64,000 nt of DNA from assembly GCA_964621445.1 (NCBI GenBank), contig CAZUNO010000012.1:16516-80515 (forward strand), written 5' to 3'. Below, one piece after another: positions 16,708-25,729 of the stretch. How positions within the stretch are numbered: position 1 is the stretch's first letter; every line of letters begins with the position of its first letter. The DNA comes from CAZUNO01 sp964621445 [NCBI: Candidatus Hadarchaeota archaeon]. GTDB taxonomy: Archaea; CAYQAE01; CAYVLA01. The notes under the pieces are model-generated. The model saw only the letters and a list, made by a program, of their open reading frames with translations, made no database searches and had not been told where the DNA came from. A program made the translations under genes and the position numbers.

Positions 16708-17711
16708 CGTAGTAACTGAGTTGCCACATCCAGATATATCTCCGACGCCTGTTTAACCTGGGCCAAGTCCACGAACTCATCCGGTGAATGCGCCTGGGAA
16801 ACCTCACCAGGTCCCAATACAAGCGCATCGGCACCCGCATCATTTCTGAAGGGATCTGCCTCAGTCCAACCTCTAAAACCAATGGGATCCATGGCCATTC
16901 CCAACACGTTCTTTTCAGCTCTCAAAACAGAATCCAATAGTGATGAATCATGTTTGGTTTCCATTGGTTCCCCGCTCTTAAAGACCTCCAGAGCCCCCCA
17001 TTTCTCTGCCAGGGGGCAGATAGATGTTAAGGCCTCCTGGACAGAGGTACCGGGCATCACCCTAACGTCGACCTTTGCCCTGCAGTGGTCAGGAATCCTA
17101 TTCGTTGTGTCTCCCCCTTTTATCACTCCTAGGTTGGTGGAGGGCTTTCCCACAAATGGGTGATCTTTAAATCCAGAAACATATTCATCAATATCGCGGT
17201 AGTAATCGACCATTCTGGTTATTGCATTCCGCCCTTTCCAGGGAGAAGAGCCGTGGCCACCGGTTCCCGTCGTTTCCAGGATCAGGAATATTAGCCCGCT
17301 ATGAGCAACTACCGGAGACAACCCAGTAGGCTCACCAACAACCGCGAGATCACAATCATATCCCTTCTGGATACAGGTTCTCACCCCCCTGCTGGAGACC
17401 TCTTCATCAACGGAAATTAGGAGATCCAGGCGTCCTGAAACACCCTGCTCATCGACCCTTGAGAATGCATCAAGCATCGAAACCAGGCTCGCCTTGTCGT
17501 CGCAGGAACCTAGGCCCCTCACCAGATTATCATCGCATGTCGATTTCGGGACCGACCTACCACTAGGGGGGACGGTATCCGAATGGGCGTTTAAGCATAA
17601 CACGGGTTTACCTGAACCCTTGGAGGCCAGCAAATTGAACCTATCATCTTTCATGGGGATGCGCGATACCTCCGGGGCGATCTTACGGAGAAGCTCCTCC
17701 AAAAATATCAT
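16704..17711 (-). CDS. M20-family metallopeptidase (ArgE/DapE/CPG2 type); true start probably further upstream
   Basis: Zinc-dependent deacylase or dipeptidase. Visible blocks are NAHSDTVPPSG (metal His, Asp), GLGSCDDKASL, SVDEEVSSRG (catalytic and metal Glu), VGEPTG and a final SQAHSPDEFV with the metal His. The first ATG (17711) omits a typical M20 N-terminus: upstream in the same frame the codons read on as KLRETLCDLVDLESTTGNEE back to about 17783. There the only candidate initiators are ATT or CTG, and a TGA closes the frame at 17792. The protein is therefore likely about 24 residues longer with a non-standard start, or there is a base error. Confidence 0.82.
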   Translation of the reverse strand: MIFLEELLRKIAPEVSRIPMKDDRFNLLASKGSGKPVLCLNAHSDTVPPSGRSVPKSTCDDNLVRGLGSCDDKASLVSMLDAFSRVDEQGVSGRLDLLISVDEEVSSRGVRTCIQKGYDCDLAVVGEPTGLSPVVAHSGLIFLILETTGTGGHGSSPWKGRNAITRMVDYYRDIDEYVSGFKDHPFVGKPSTNLGVIKGGDTTNRIPDHCRAKVDVRVMPGTSVQEALTSICPLAEKWGALEVFKSGEPMETKHDSSLLDSVLRAEKNVLGMAMDPIGFRGWTEADPFRNDAGADALVLGPGEVSQAHSPDEFVDLAQVKQASEIYLDVATQLLR

Positions 17712-17801
17712 TATCTTCTCTTCGTTACCTGTAGTGCTCTCAAGATCAACCAGATCACAGAGAGTTTCTCTCAGTTTCGTAATATCTCCTCATGATATCG
17801 C

Positions 17802-18638
17802 TTAGGATCTCCTGTCCTCTACCACTTCATTTGTAAGTACATCCAAGCCCTCAACCTCGCACTCCACGACATCACCTGGCACTATGGGGCTAATTCCTTC
17901 CGGCGTGCCGGTTGATATGACATCCCCTGGCTCCAGGGTCATATGTCGTGAAATGAACTCTACTAACTCGTCTATGGGGAATATCATGTCCCCCGTATTT
18001 GCCTTCTGTCTCACCTGGGAATTCACCCTGCATTCAAGCTCCAGGTCCTGTGGGTTTCCGATCTCGTCCCTGGTGGTTAGCCAAGGACCAAAGGGACAGA
18101 ATGTGTCCAGGCTCTTTGATCGGAACCAAGGATTTCTAGCATCTATATCCCTTTTTTGCATCTCCCGGGCGGAGACATCGTTTAGAATGGTATAGCCGAA
18201 GATCTTTCCCAGAAACTCCTCCTTGGGGGTACGAGTAGCGAAATCACTAATTATTACGGCAAGCTCTACCTCGTGATCCACTCTTTCACAAATATCGTGA
18301 TGTATAATTACATCTCCCTGCCCGGCCACCGCACTCGAAGCCTTTGGAAATATGATGGGTTCATCCGGAACCGACATTCCAGATTCCTCGGCATGTGCTG
18401 CATAGTTCCTCCCTAGACATACGATCTTACCGGGCCTGCTAATGGGAGGTAGGATATTTACCTCCTCCAGAGGGATTCCCTTTTGCTCCTGGACAATATC
18501 CTCGATTTCGTTAAGACTGGAGTTGAAGCGGGCAACCAGTCTCTTCATCGAACGGTGATAATCAACCGGAAGAACCTCGTCTCCATCCTTGATTCCTATC
18601 CTCGTTTTTCTTCCATCCCGAAAACGTAATAACTTCAC
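17802..18638 (-). CDS. fumarylacetoacetate hydrolase-family protein
   Basis: FAH-fold hydrolase, decarboxylase or isomerase of 278 residues. The metal site is seen in DHEVELAVII (ExE type). LGRNYAAHAEE, YTILNDVSAREMQ, NPWFRSKSLDTFCPFGPW and the C-terminal STGTPEGI loop are family blocks. The family covers many diketo-acid and 2-oxo-diene-dioate reactions, so the substrate cannot be told. It is preceded 3 bp upstream by the cyclase-family gene, so the two form an operon. Confidence 0.88.
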   Translation of the reverse strand: MKLLRFRDGRKTRIGIKDGDEVLPVDYHRSMKRLVARFNSSLNEIEDIVQEQKGIPLEEVNILPPISRPGKIVCLGRNYAAHAEESGMSVPDEPIIFPKASSAVAGQGDVIIHHDICERVDHEVELAVIISDFATRTPKEEFLGKIFGYTILNDVSAREMQKRDIDARNPWFRSKSLDTFCPFGPWLTTRDEIGNPQDLELECRVNSQVRQKANTGDMIFPIDELVEFISRHMTLEPGDVISTGTPEGISPIVPGDVVECEVEGLDVLTNEVVEDRRS

Positions 18639-18641
18639 CTT

Positions 18642-19262
18642 CTATTCCTCCATTACCACAACTCTAGCTGGAGCTGCATCTATACCCTCTATTCTAAGTG
18701 GGAGGGCAATTAATGTCACCTCGTCTTCCGTGATACGGTCCAGGCCGATCACGTTCTCAATCTGGCACCCGCCCGCTCCCAGGATGACGTTATGGACATT
18801 CAGGGTAAGGGGCAGGTCTACCACCAAAGCCCGCACCCCTTTCTCCACCAGAAGCTTCGCGAAACCGGTAGTGACCCGGGGAAAATCATCATAGTAGTCA
18901 TCCTGACCCCAGTGTTCATACCATCCGGTATCCAATATGATCCTCTCTTGATCGATCATACCGGGGGCCACGTCCCCTCTATCGATTTCCTCATTGGGTT
19001 CCACATCAACCCTAAGCACCCTTGCTGGGCCGATCAGATTTTGAAGGGAAATCCGATCAATGGGGGTCCCTCCCTCTATCATATGCAAAGGGGCATCGAT
19101 GTGGGTGCCAGAATGACTTCCCATTACAATTCTGCTCGTGCGGCAATCAACTTCCTCGTAGTTTCCCTCTTGGGATACCTTAACGCGCACGTGGTCCGGC
19201 CTCGGGAACCTGAACATGTCCGTGGTTACGGGGACGGAAATGTCGATAATCTTCAAAGCCAA
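18642..19262 (-). CDS. cyclase-family (kynurenine formamidase-like) metal-dependent hydrolase
   Basis: 206-residue protein of the PF04199 family, with the metal-binding HSGTHIDAPLH motif near residue 50 and the NVHNVILGAG block near 160. Relatives hydrolyse formylkynurenine or open cyclic amides. No other tryptophan-catabolism gene is near, so the name is by family only. The gene is first in the run towards the FAH, M20 and enolase-superfamily genes. Confidence 0.85.
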   Translation of the reverse strand: MALKIIDISVPVTTDMFRFPRPDHVRVKVSQEGNYEEVDCRTSRIVMGSHSGTHIDAPLHMIEGGTPIDRISLQNLIGPARVLRVDVEPNEEIDRGDVAPGMIDQERIILDTGWYEHWGQDDYYDDFPRVTTGFAKLLVEKGVRALVVDLPLTLNVHNVILGAGGCQIENVIGLDRITEDEVTLIALPLRIEGIDAAPARVVVMEE

Positions 19263-19337
19263 TCACCGGGTGTTCTGCTCAGATGATAACTCTCTTAAGG
19301 TTTTTGTAGATCAAGGCAGCTCTCTTAAAAATCAAAA

Positions 19338-20738
19338 TCAGGAGGCTCTGGACCACTTTGTTCCCCAATCCGTGTCCTCGATTATTAATCCATCCTCCTC
19401 TAATTCCGATCGAAGGTTATCCGCGGTCTCCCAGTCCCTCATTTCTCTGGCCCTTTCACGTTCACGTATCTTCCTCGTCTGCTCTGCCGTCAGGTTTGGA
19501 GGTTCTGGAAATTGAAGACCGAATACTGATGCAAATCGATCGAATGCCTCTTTGCACTTGCCTAAAACCTTCTCGTTCCTAGCCTCCTGTAGATAGCCAT
19601 TAATGGACTTTGCAAGTTCATGGAAAACACCGAGGGCCAGAGGGGTGTTGAAATCGTCGTCCATGGCATCCCTGAACCTTTTCTCAAAATCCGCCATCTC
19701 CTCCATCATCTCTTCTTCGGATTCATTTGATGTTCTAAGTGCGAAGTTCAGATTCTGGTATGCGTTTAGAAGCCGCTGACAGTTGTTCTCTGCATTCTCG
19801 ATCGTCTCCTGCGTGTAATCCAGTATCCTTCTATAATGGGTAGAAGCGAACATATACCTCAACACGTTCACCGAGTACCTATCCAACACATCATCTATCC
19901 TCACAATATTTCCCAGCGACTTGCTCATCTTCTCTCCGTCGACCATGAGGTGCTGTCCGTGAAGCCAGTATCTCACAAAGGTCTGACCGGTATATGACTC
20001 GCTCTGAGCGATCTCGTTCTCGTGATGAGGGAAAACCAGGTCAACTCCACCCGTGTGAATGTCGATGGTTTTTCCCAGGTATTTCATGGACAGGGTTGAG
20101 CATTCCATGTGCCACCCAGGACGTACCTTCCCCCATGGAGAATCGAAAAATATACCCCTTTCTATCTCTGAATCCGTGGATCTCTTTAGCAGCACGAAAT
20201 CCCGGGGGTTATTTTTCCCATATTCATCAACATCGACCCTGGCCCCGACCCTCACCTGGTTCAAATCCACCCCGGAAAGCTTGCCGTAATCATGGAATTT
20301 TGATATGTCAAAGTAAACGCTGCCCTTGCTTTCATAGGCATATCCCTTCTCCACAAGTACCTCCACTATATCGATCATGGATTGGACGTTTTCGGTTGCT
20401 CGGGGATACTTCTCTGCTGGCAGGATATTCAGCCGGTCCAGACCCTCAAAAAATATCTGTTCATATCTCCTGGTGTAATCCTCCAATTTTTCCCCCATTT
20501 CAGCAGATCTCTGAATCGTCTTGTCATCGATATCGGTAATATTCACCACCTGGTGAACTTCATATCCTGAGAACTCCAGGTACCGACGTATGTTATCATT
20601 CATTACAAAGCTCCTGTAGTTCCCAAGATGCGGCTCATCATAAACGGTCGGGCCGCAGCAATACATGGTTACCTGGCCTTCCTTTAGGGGCGAAAATTTC
20701 TCCTTTTCTCTAGATAACGTGTTGTATACCTTGAGCAT
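19338..20738 (-). CDS. cysS: cysteinyl-tRNA synthetase
   Basis: Class I synthetase of 466 residues. The zinc and HIGH region reads MYCCGPTVYDEPHLGNYRS (C at about 27-28, PHLGN for HIGH). The second zinc site is in GWHMECST and HHENEIAQSE, and KMSKS is present as GEKMSKSLGN. The C-terminal helical anticodon domain ends near DWETADNLRSELEEDGLIIEDT. The start is the ATG at 20738. Confidence 0.96.
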   Translation of the reverse strand: MLKVYNTLSREKEKFSPLKEGQVTMYCCGPTVYDEPHLGNYRSFVMNDNIRRYLEFSGYEVHQVVNITDIDDKTIQRSAEMGEKLEDYTRRYEQIFFEGLDRLNILPAEKYPRATENVQSMIDIVEVLVEKGYAYESKGSVYFDISKFHDYGKLSGVDLNQVRVGARVDVDEYGKNNPRDFVLLKRSTDSEIERGIFFDSPWGKVRPGWHMECSTLSMKYLGKTIDIHTGGVDLVFPHHENEIAQSESYTGQTFVRYWLHGQHLMVDGEKMSKSLGNIVRIDDVLDRYSVNVLRYMFASTHYRRILDYTQETIENAENNCQRLLNAYQNLNFALRTSNESEEEMMEEMADFEKRFRDAMDDDFNTPLALGVFHELAKSINGYLQEARNEKVLGKCKEAFDRFASVFGLQFPEPPNLTAEQTRKIRERERAREMRDWETADNLRSELEEDGLIIEDTDWGTKWSRAS

Positions 20739-20789
20739 TACATCCCTCCGATGAGGGGAATCTCATTATATGTTTTGGAGACTCCACGT

Positions 20790-20993
20790 TCAAAAATGGG
20801 TCCGGGGCCTAAAGCCGGGCACTACCTCTTTTACCGGTAAGGGAACTCCATTCCTCACGTAGTTCATAGTAGATCGGCCCAAATCCCAGGCTGACAACCA
20901 CCACCGCCAAAAGACCTCCCAGTATAGGAACCCAGAACAGGAGGATGCTAAAAGAAACATGGAAAGAGCGATTATTAACAGAATCTCCTTCAA
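20790..20993 (-). pseudogene. small membrane protein split across two frames
   Basis: One frame begins with TTG at 20993 and gives a hydrophobic start (MKEILLIIALSMFLLASS), then turns into an implausible tryptophan-rich tail. A second frame, open over the following bases and ending at a TAG (20811-20809), reads as a clean second membrane segment plus a charged tail (VPILGGLLAVVVVSLGFGP, then IYYELREEWSSLTGKRG). A single-base shift near 20945-20955 would join the two into a two-segment membrane protein of about 60 residues. It is either a decayed gene or a sequence error. No family is recognised. Confidence 0.4.
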
Positions 20994-21163
20994 TTTATCA
21001 CAACCCCGTGAGCGAGACTTGAATCAAACAGGCGTGAGGGATTCCCGCCCCTTTCATTGACAAAGTTTGGCTTTTGGGTGACTCCTAACGAATTGGCGGT
21101 AATCAAACATCAACTGCCCTCTTGAAACCGAATGCTCCCTTACGGCTACACAGGCGTTTGTGA

Positions 21164-22831
21164 TCAAATATCCCCTGGCTCGATAATCGAAGCCCCCCTA
21201 ATGGGTTTAACTACCTCGCAAAAAGGTGACAGACCCCGAGGTTCATAATAGCGCTCCTTCATCTCCCTTAGCAGGGAATCCACCGCCCCACGCTCGGCAA
21301 GGATCCTTATCGACCCCCCAAAGCCAGCCCCGGTCAAGCCGGCTCCCAACACCCCGGTAACGGAATTTGCTATGTCCACCATCTCATCCAACTCCGGAGA
21401 GCTGCATCCATAACCGCCGGACTGGAGGTGTATCTGGGCCCTTCTGGCCCTCTTCTCCTCGCCGCTATTCAGATCGGCAATTAGCCCTCCAAGATACTCA
21501 TCACTAACCGTGTTGTCCAAGGGCCTCCACCTCTCTTCCTGATCATCGTATGACACCACCCGGTCACCATCGTGCTCGATGGACATCAATCTCCCCACCT
21601 CCTCAATATCCCCGGAACGGACCACATCCGCGAATATCCTACCCCTTTCACATTCCGAAATTCCAAACAAGGCCACTGAACGTATGCGATAGCCTCTGTC
21701 CGGTGGTTTATGGGTACGGAAGATCCGCTCCAATTTATTCTTTTGACACGGGAATCTCCCCAATAAGTCCTCCCTGGTTGCCCTGGTCGGAAGGGCTAGA
21801 ACCATCCTATAGATATCCTCCAGTGGAATTCTTAGAGGGTTTATATCCCTAAGATGTTCGGTCCTGCGGATGAGTCCATCATCCAAGCCGAGATCCCTCA
21901 TGGCCTCCTTAGCCAGGATCAGTACCATGTTATAGGCGGCTATCGTCTGGTTATAAGCATCCAGAACCTCACCCGCCTTATGCGCCGATTTTCTGGAATC
22001 ACATACCACTATGCTGTATCCGTTGGGAAGAGGAATATACTCCTCGACTTTGAAGGGAAAGAACCGAAGATGGGATATCCTTTCCGGCAGGCATACTAAC
22101 ATGGCCGCGTGATCTCCGGCCCCGCCCCTGGTACCAACATACCATTCCGCCTCTCCACAGAGTTCCACCAGTTCCTCCTTCCCAATATCCAATTGATTTA
22201 CGGCCAGGGTCAATAAACTGGATATCACCACCATGGCGGAAGAAGATGATAGACCCGAGGATCTGGGGATGTCCCCGTAAAAGGCCACATCCATGCCCTT
22301 CAAGCTAATATCTGAAAACCTTCTCTGCAATCGAAGAACCGCGGCCTTCACATAATTGGACCAATCACTCTGCTGCTCGGACACCCTTTTCATAACCGGA
22401 TCTGAATTCAGGTAATCAAGCCAGCTTGACCCTTCACCTATCTCCATCTCATCTCCAATGGAGAAATTCCGGTCAGGGAAACGGTCGCTCCTGACATCAG
22501 TAATTCTTACGATGTCATCGGCTCTTTTGGCAGCCGCTGCCAGGATCTCACGGCTATGCGTAACGTAGTTCACATAGCCCCCTCGATGCTCCACGTGCAT
22601 CCCCATCAAATTTACCCTACAGGGACATCTGGCCAGGAATACAGGGCGATCGGTTCCAAATCTATCCTCGAAATGGTTCAATAATTCCCCAAAACTGGAA
22701 ATCTTGTCCTTCACAATCCCGTTATCCCCATAGACAGCCGCTAAAACGGAATTCAACCCTCCCCCTAATTGACCTCTCCACCAAATGATATCTCTAGAAG
22801 CAGGCAAATAATCACCATAGGAAGATGGCAA
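21164..22831 (-). CDS. galactokinase-like GHMP kinase
   Basis: Sugar kinase of the GHMP superfamily, 555 residues. The galactokinase-type signature RVNLMGMHVEHRGG is near residue 72, the ATP loop is GDIPRSSGLSSSSA near 190, and the third motif AGLTGAGFGGSIRI is near 510. The 65-residue N-terminal extension, ending SFGELLNHFEDRFGTDRPVF, and the overall length resemble bacterial large galactokinase or arabinokinase-like proteins rather than GalK of about 390 residues. The sugar is not determined. The start is TTG at 22831, divergent from mch across a shared AT-rich block. Confidence 0.82.
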   Translation of the reverse strand: MPSSYGDYLPASRDIIWWRGQLGGGLNSVLAAVYGDNGIVKDKISSFGELLNHFEDRFGTDRPVFLARCPCRVNLMGMHVEHRGGYVNYVTHSREILAAAAKRADDIVRITDVRSDRFPDRNFSIGDEMEIGEGSSWLDYLNSDPVMKRVSEQQSDWSNYVKAAVLRLQRRFSDISLKGMDVAFYGDIPRSSGLSSSSAMVVISSLLTLAVNQLDIGKEELVELCGEAEWYVGTRGGAGDHAAMLVCLPERISHLRFFPFKVEEYIPLPNGYSIVVCDSRKSAHKAGEVLDAYNQTIAAYNMVLILAKEAMRDLGLDDGLIRRTEHLRDINPLRIPLEDIYRMVLALPTRATREDLLGRFPCQKNKLERIFRTHKPPDRGYRIRSVALFGISECERGRIFADVVRSGDIEEVGRLMSIEHDGDRVVSYDDQEERWRPLDNTVSDEYLGGLIADLNSGEEKRARRAQIHLQSGGYGCSSPELDEMVDIANSVTGVLGAGLTGAGFGGSIRILAERGAVDSLLREMKERYYEPRGLSPFCEVVKPIRGASIIEPGDI

Positions 22832-22862
22832 GTGTTACGCTTGGATAACATCCCCAGGGTAA

Positions 22863-22875
22863 CCAATTAATATCT
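22863..22875. promoter_or_regulatory. AT-rich block shared by the GHMP kinase and mch promoters
   Basis: CCAATTAATATCT lies 33-45 bp before the mch ATG (22908) and 32-44 bp before the kinase TTG (22831). It is the only TATA-like stretch in the 76-bp gap. Confidence 0.4.
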
Positions 22876-22907
22876 TCTGCTCTCCACAGATCCGGAGACT
22901 GTAGGAA

Positions 22908-23882
22908 ATGGTAACAAAAAACAGCCCAAATGATTCCTCCTTAAGCCTGAATGAAAAGGCCATGACCCTGGTTCAAAGACTTGTGGATAATGCCGCATAT
23001 TACAAAGTTGAGATATCCCGTCTAAAGGATGGATCTACCCTCATAGATGGAGGTTTGGAGGGTCAGGGAGGGCTGAGAGCCGGGGAATTAATTGCGGAGA
23101 TATCCATGGGAGGGCTAGGTTCGGTCGATCTCACCCGTTTGGATCTATTCGACCAGAAGTTCCCGGGCGTATATGTTTCTACCGATCACCCGCTGCTTTC
23201 CTGCCTTCTTTCACAGCTAGCAGGCTGGTCCATCAAGGTTGGTAAATTTCGTGCGCTGGGATCCGGGCCTGCCCGAGCCCTGGCCCAAACCGAAGCAGTT
23301 TTCGATGAATACAGCTATCATGATGACCATTCGGAGGGCGTGCTGATCCTGGAGACCTCAAAAAAGCCCTCCCACAAGGTATCTACATATGTCAGCAAGA
23401 AATGCAAAATCGACCCCAAGGACCTCTATATCGTGATTACCCCAACCTCAAGCCCCGCAGGAAACCTGCAGATCTGCTCCAGAATCGTGGAGACCGGGAT
23501 CCACAAGATGAACGAGCTGGATATCGACATCGGCATGATCCGATCGGGCATAGGTTCTTGCCCACTTCCCCCGCTCTGCAAAAATGACCTCACCATGATG
23601 GGCAGGACCAACGATGCAATTCTCTACGGCGGTATTACCCATTACCAATCCCTCGCCAGCTTGGCAAGGGACAAAATTGAATCCATCCCCTCCTGCTCAT
23701 CCCCGGATTATGGGAAGCCCTTCGAGGAGCTATTCAAGGCCGCAGGTGGGGATTTCTACAAACTCGATCAGGGGTTATTCAGCCCGGCCCTGGTCCAGAT
23801 AAACGATCTAGAAGAGGGAAGTTTTGACTCATCTGGCCTCGTAAACGAGGAGGTTCTGAAGGAGTCCTTCGACATCACCTAG
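22908..23882 (+). CDS. mch: methenyltetrahydromethanopterin cyclohydrolase
   Basis: Interconverts 5-formyl- and 5,10-methenyl-tetrahydromethanopterin in archaeal C1 metabolism. The 324-residue product begins with the family's LSLNEKAMTLVQ, then has GLRAGELIAEISMGGLG and the signature GSCPLPPLCKNDLTMMGRTNDAILYGG split over residues 225-252. Its presence implies a tetrahydromethanopterin pathway, as in methanogens, methyl oxidisers or archaeal acetyl-CoA pathway users. No other gene of the pathway is in the window, so the direction is unknown. The 3' end overlaps lysS by 8 bp, convergently. Confidence 0.93.
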   Translation: MVTKNSPNDSSLSLNEKAMTLVQRLVDNAAYYKVEISRLKDGSTLIDGGLEGQGGLRAGELIAEISMGGLGSVDLTRLDLFDQKFPGVYVSTDHPLLSCLLSQLAGWSIKVGKFRALGSGPARALAQTEAVFDEYSYHDDHSEGVLILETSKKPSHKVSTYVSKKCKIDPKDLYIVITPTSSPAGNLQICSRIVETGIHKMNELDIDIGMIRSGIGSCPLPPLCKNDLTMMGRTNDAILYGGITHYQSLASLARDKIESIPSCSSPDYGKPFEELFKAAGGDFYKLDQGLFSPALVQINDLEEGSFDSSGLVNEEVLKESFDIT

Positions 23883-25530
23883 CAACCTCAATAGCCCGTT
23901 GCAGTATATCGCTGACCGCTTCATTACCAAGTGCACTTACCAGCGGGCCAAACCTCGGGCCAGATTTCTTTTTCAGCACCAACCGGTAGAGGATTCGGAA
24001 CATCCTTCCTGGTTTAACTCCATGATTCTTGGCTTCGCTAAAAATCGTGGACTGGATCTCGCCCGGTCCTGGGGAGGAGCGGATACAGGAATTTATCCTC
24101 TCTAGGGCTGAAATTTCATTCTCAGAGAGCTGGGAAACGAAATCGCGGTCCGGAACCTCGGCTAATGTGAGAGCCTGATCGGGGACATATGATTCCACCC
24201 AGCGAAGGCCGAACTGCAACCTCCTTCTTATGAACTCAACATCCTCACCGCTAAGTTCCTCACCGATTATACCCGATCTCTGAAGAGTTTCAAGTGCCTC
24301 CTGGATCTGGGTTTCCGGGTCGTATATCTGGGCAATTAATGAAGCGAAGGAGAAATCCACCATGGCAGGTCTCTTATCAGGGATATCGCCGAGTTGCGAA
24401 ATCTCATACAATCTGCTCATATGAGCTCTTTCTCGTTCATTTGAGGGAACCGTTATCCCGTAGTAGACATCGGCGTGGCGGTCATAATCGGAATAGAGCC
24501 TGGGTAGACCGCGCCAGGTAAAGCTTCTGGTCTTCATTAACTTCTTGTTATAGAGAAAACGGAGTAGTTCCGGGGGAGCAACCTGCAGCCACTGGGATGG
24601 ATAAACCACATTGCCAACTGATGCGCTCATCTTCTCTCCATCGATCATTAGATGCTCGTAGAAGAATGGCTCGGGCATGGGGTAATCGAGTATTCGTTCC
24701 ACGATCTCCCCGTTAACCCACCATGCGCTGGTTGGAACCTCGTACTCCTTTCCGCCACCTTCACAGGCCACGTTCCAGCGAGCCCATTCACTGGCCCATT
24801 CTCCCTTCCAAAGTAGCTTGCCCTCGTCACTAGTGGCCTCCGCCTCCCCGATATATCCACAGCCACGGGCCGTGGTCTTTTCGAAGTCGTAATCCCTGCA
24901 CTCGTATCTTACCTTCGTACCACGTAATTCAATTATTCGGGGGGTAATTATCTTTCCGCACTTGCTGCAGATCGGTTTCCAGGGGCTCCAGGTTTTAGAA
25001 AGTTCCGAATCCCGGTACTTACCCAGGATTTCCTTTACCTCGTCCACTTTTTGAAGGATACTCCTTATGTATGAGCTGAAAAAACCCTTCTTGTACTGCT
25101 CACGCATGGAGAAGATATCCATCTCGTTGGACACGAATTTGTGAATAACGTCGAGGTATTCTTCCTGATGGTGCTCCGCGTAGGATTGATGGCATCCCTG
25201 CGGGTCGGGAACATCGGTAACCGGTTTTCCAAGATAATCCTCATATTCCTTGGGAACCCCCCTTGGTATCTTTCTAAGAGGATCCATATCCTCAGCTACC
25301 CAGATCATCCTGGCATCTACCCCTGCATCCTCCAGAGCTGTAACCACGGAATCCGCCCGAATGGTATCGCTAAGGCGTCCTATGTGGAGCACCCCTGATA
25401 GAGAGGCTGAGGATTTAACCACATACAGGTCCCTCTTCTCGACTGGCTTGTCCAGGAAATGAAAGCTACTTCTTTGAATTATGTCTGCGGCCTTCTGATC
25501 GGCCCAGAAGAGTGATTCCTCCATAAACAC
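23875..25530 (-). CDS. lysS: lysyl-tRNA synthetase, class I
   Basis: Archaeal class I LysRS of 551 residues. The HIGH equivalent is SGVLHIGRLSD near residue 45, and KMSKS is GEKMSASVGNV near residue 300. A zinc ribbon (CSKCGKI, then C and GCGY) interrupts the catalytic domain. The C-terminal alpha-helical cage is complete. The start is ATG at 25530; an ATG two codons further in is possible. It is followed on the same strand, upstream, by the intron-rich tRNA-Met gene. Confidence 0.95.
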   Translation of the reverse strand: MFMEESLFWADQKAADIIQRSSFHFLDKPVEKRDLYVVKSSASLSGVLHIGRLSDTIRADSVVTALEDAGVDARMIWVAEDMDPLRKIPRGVPKEYEDYLGKPVTDVPDPQGCHQSYAEHHQEEYLDVIHKFVSNEMDIFSMREQYKKGFFSSYIRSILQKVDEVKEILGKYRDSELSKTWSPWKPICSKCGKIITPRIIELRGTKVRYECRDYDFEKTTARGCGYIGEAEATSDEGKLLWKGEWASEWARWNVACEGGGKEYEVPTSAWWVNGEIVERILDYPMPEPFFYEHLMIDGEKMSASVGNVVYPSQWLQVAPPELLRFLYNKKLMKTRSFTWRGLPRLYSDYDRHADVYYGITVPSNERERAHMSRLYEISQLGDIPDKRPAMVDFSFASLIAQIYDPETQIQEALETLQRSGIIGEELSGEDVEFIRRRLQFGLRWVESYVPDQALTLAEVPDRDFVSQLSENEISALERINSCIRSSPGPGEIQSTIFSEAKNHGVKPGRMFRILYRLVLKKKSGPRFGPLVSALGNEAVSDILQRAIEVAR

Positions 25531-25563
25531 ACCAAAAATACTAGTCGCGGGTCCAAGATGCCG

Positions 25564-25584
25564 TTCGCCCCGGTTTTTACCGGT
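25564..25584 (-). other. tRNA intron 4, acceptor stem 3' strand (21 nt)
   Basis: Exon CGCT pairs with intron GGCG (one G-U). The bulges are CC/A and AA/C, and a 5-bp intron stem (CCGGT/ACCGG) closes an AAAA loop. Removal restores TCCCGGC opposite GCCGGGA and the discriminator A. Confidence 0.9.
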
Positions 25585-25606
25585 GGAGCGGGGTTCGAAC
25601 CCGCGA

Positions 25607-25625
25607 CTTCCGTCTCAAATGAGAC
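25607..25625 (-). other. tRNA intron 3, variable loop (17-19 nt)
   Basis: Exon TCCG pairs with intron CGGA. The bulges are GA/G and AG/T, with a 4-bp intron stem TCTC/GAGA and loop ATTT. AGTC occurs at both junctions, so the exact cut may move by one or two bases, leaving a variable loop of 3-5 nt. This is the least certain of the four. Confidence 0.65.
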
Positions 25626-25632
25626 TCCGGAT

Positions 25633-25687
25633 GTCCCAGTGACATGGCCGGTGAACCTATACTCGGTCTCCGTGCCCTAAGGTCTCC
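25633..25687 (-). other. tRNA intron 2, canonical 37/38 anticodon-loop site (55 nt)
   Basis: Exon CTCA pairs with intron TGGG (one G-U). The bulges are TA/G and AC/A, and the anticodon stem CCGGA/TCCGG forms the outer helix. The intron stem GAGAC/GTCAC has one mismatch. Removal restores loop CTCATAA. Confidence 0.85.
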
Positions 25688-25704
25688 TATGAGTCCGGCG
25701 CGCT

Positions 25705-25729
25705 CTCCGGTCGAACCTTGAGGTTCGAT
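25705..25729 (-). other. tRNA intron 1, D-loop (25 nt)
   Basis: The exon helix CCGG pairs with CCGG near the intron's 3' end. The bulges are TT/A and AG/A. A 7-bp intron stem (TCGAACC with GGTTCGA) closes a TCAA loop. Removal gives the canonical D-loop AGCCGGTTA between GCGC stems. Confidence 0.9.
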
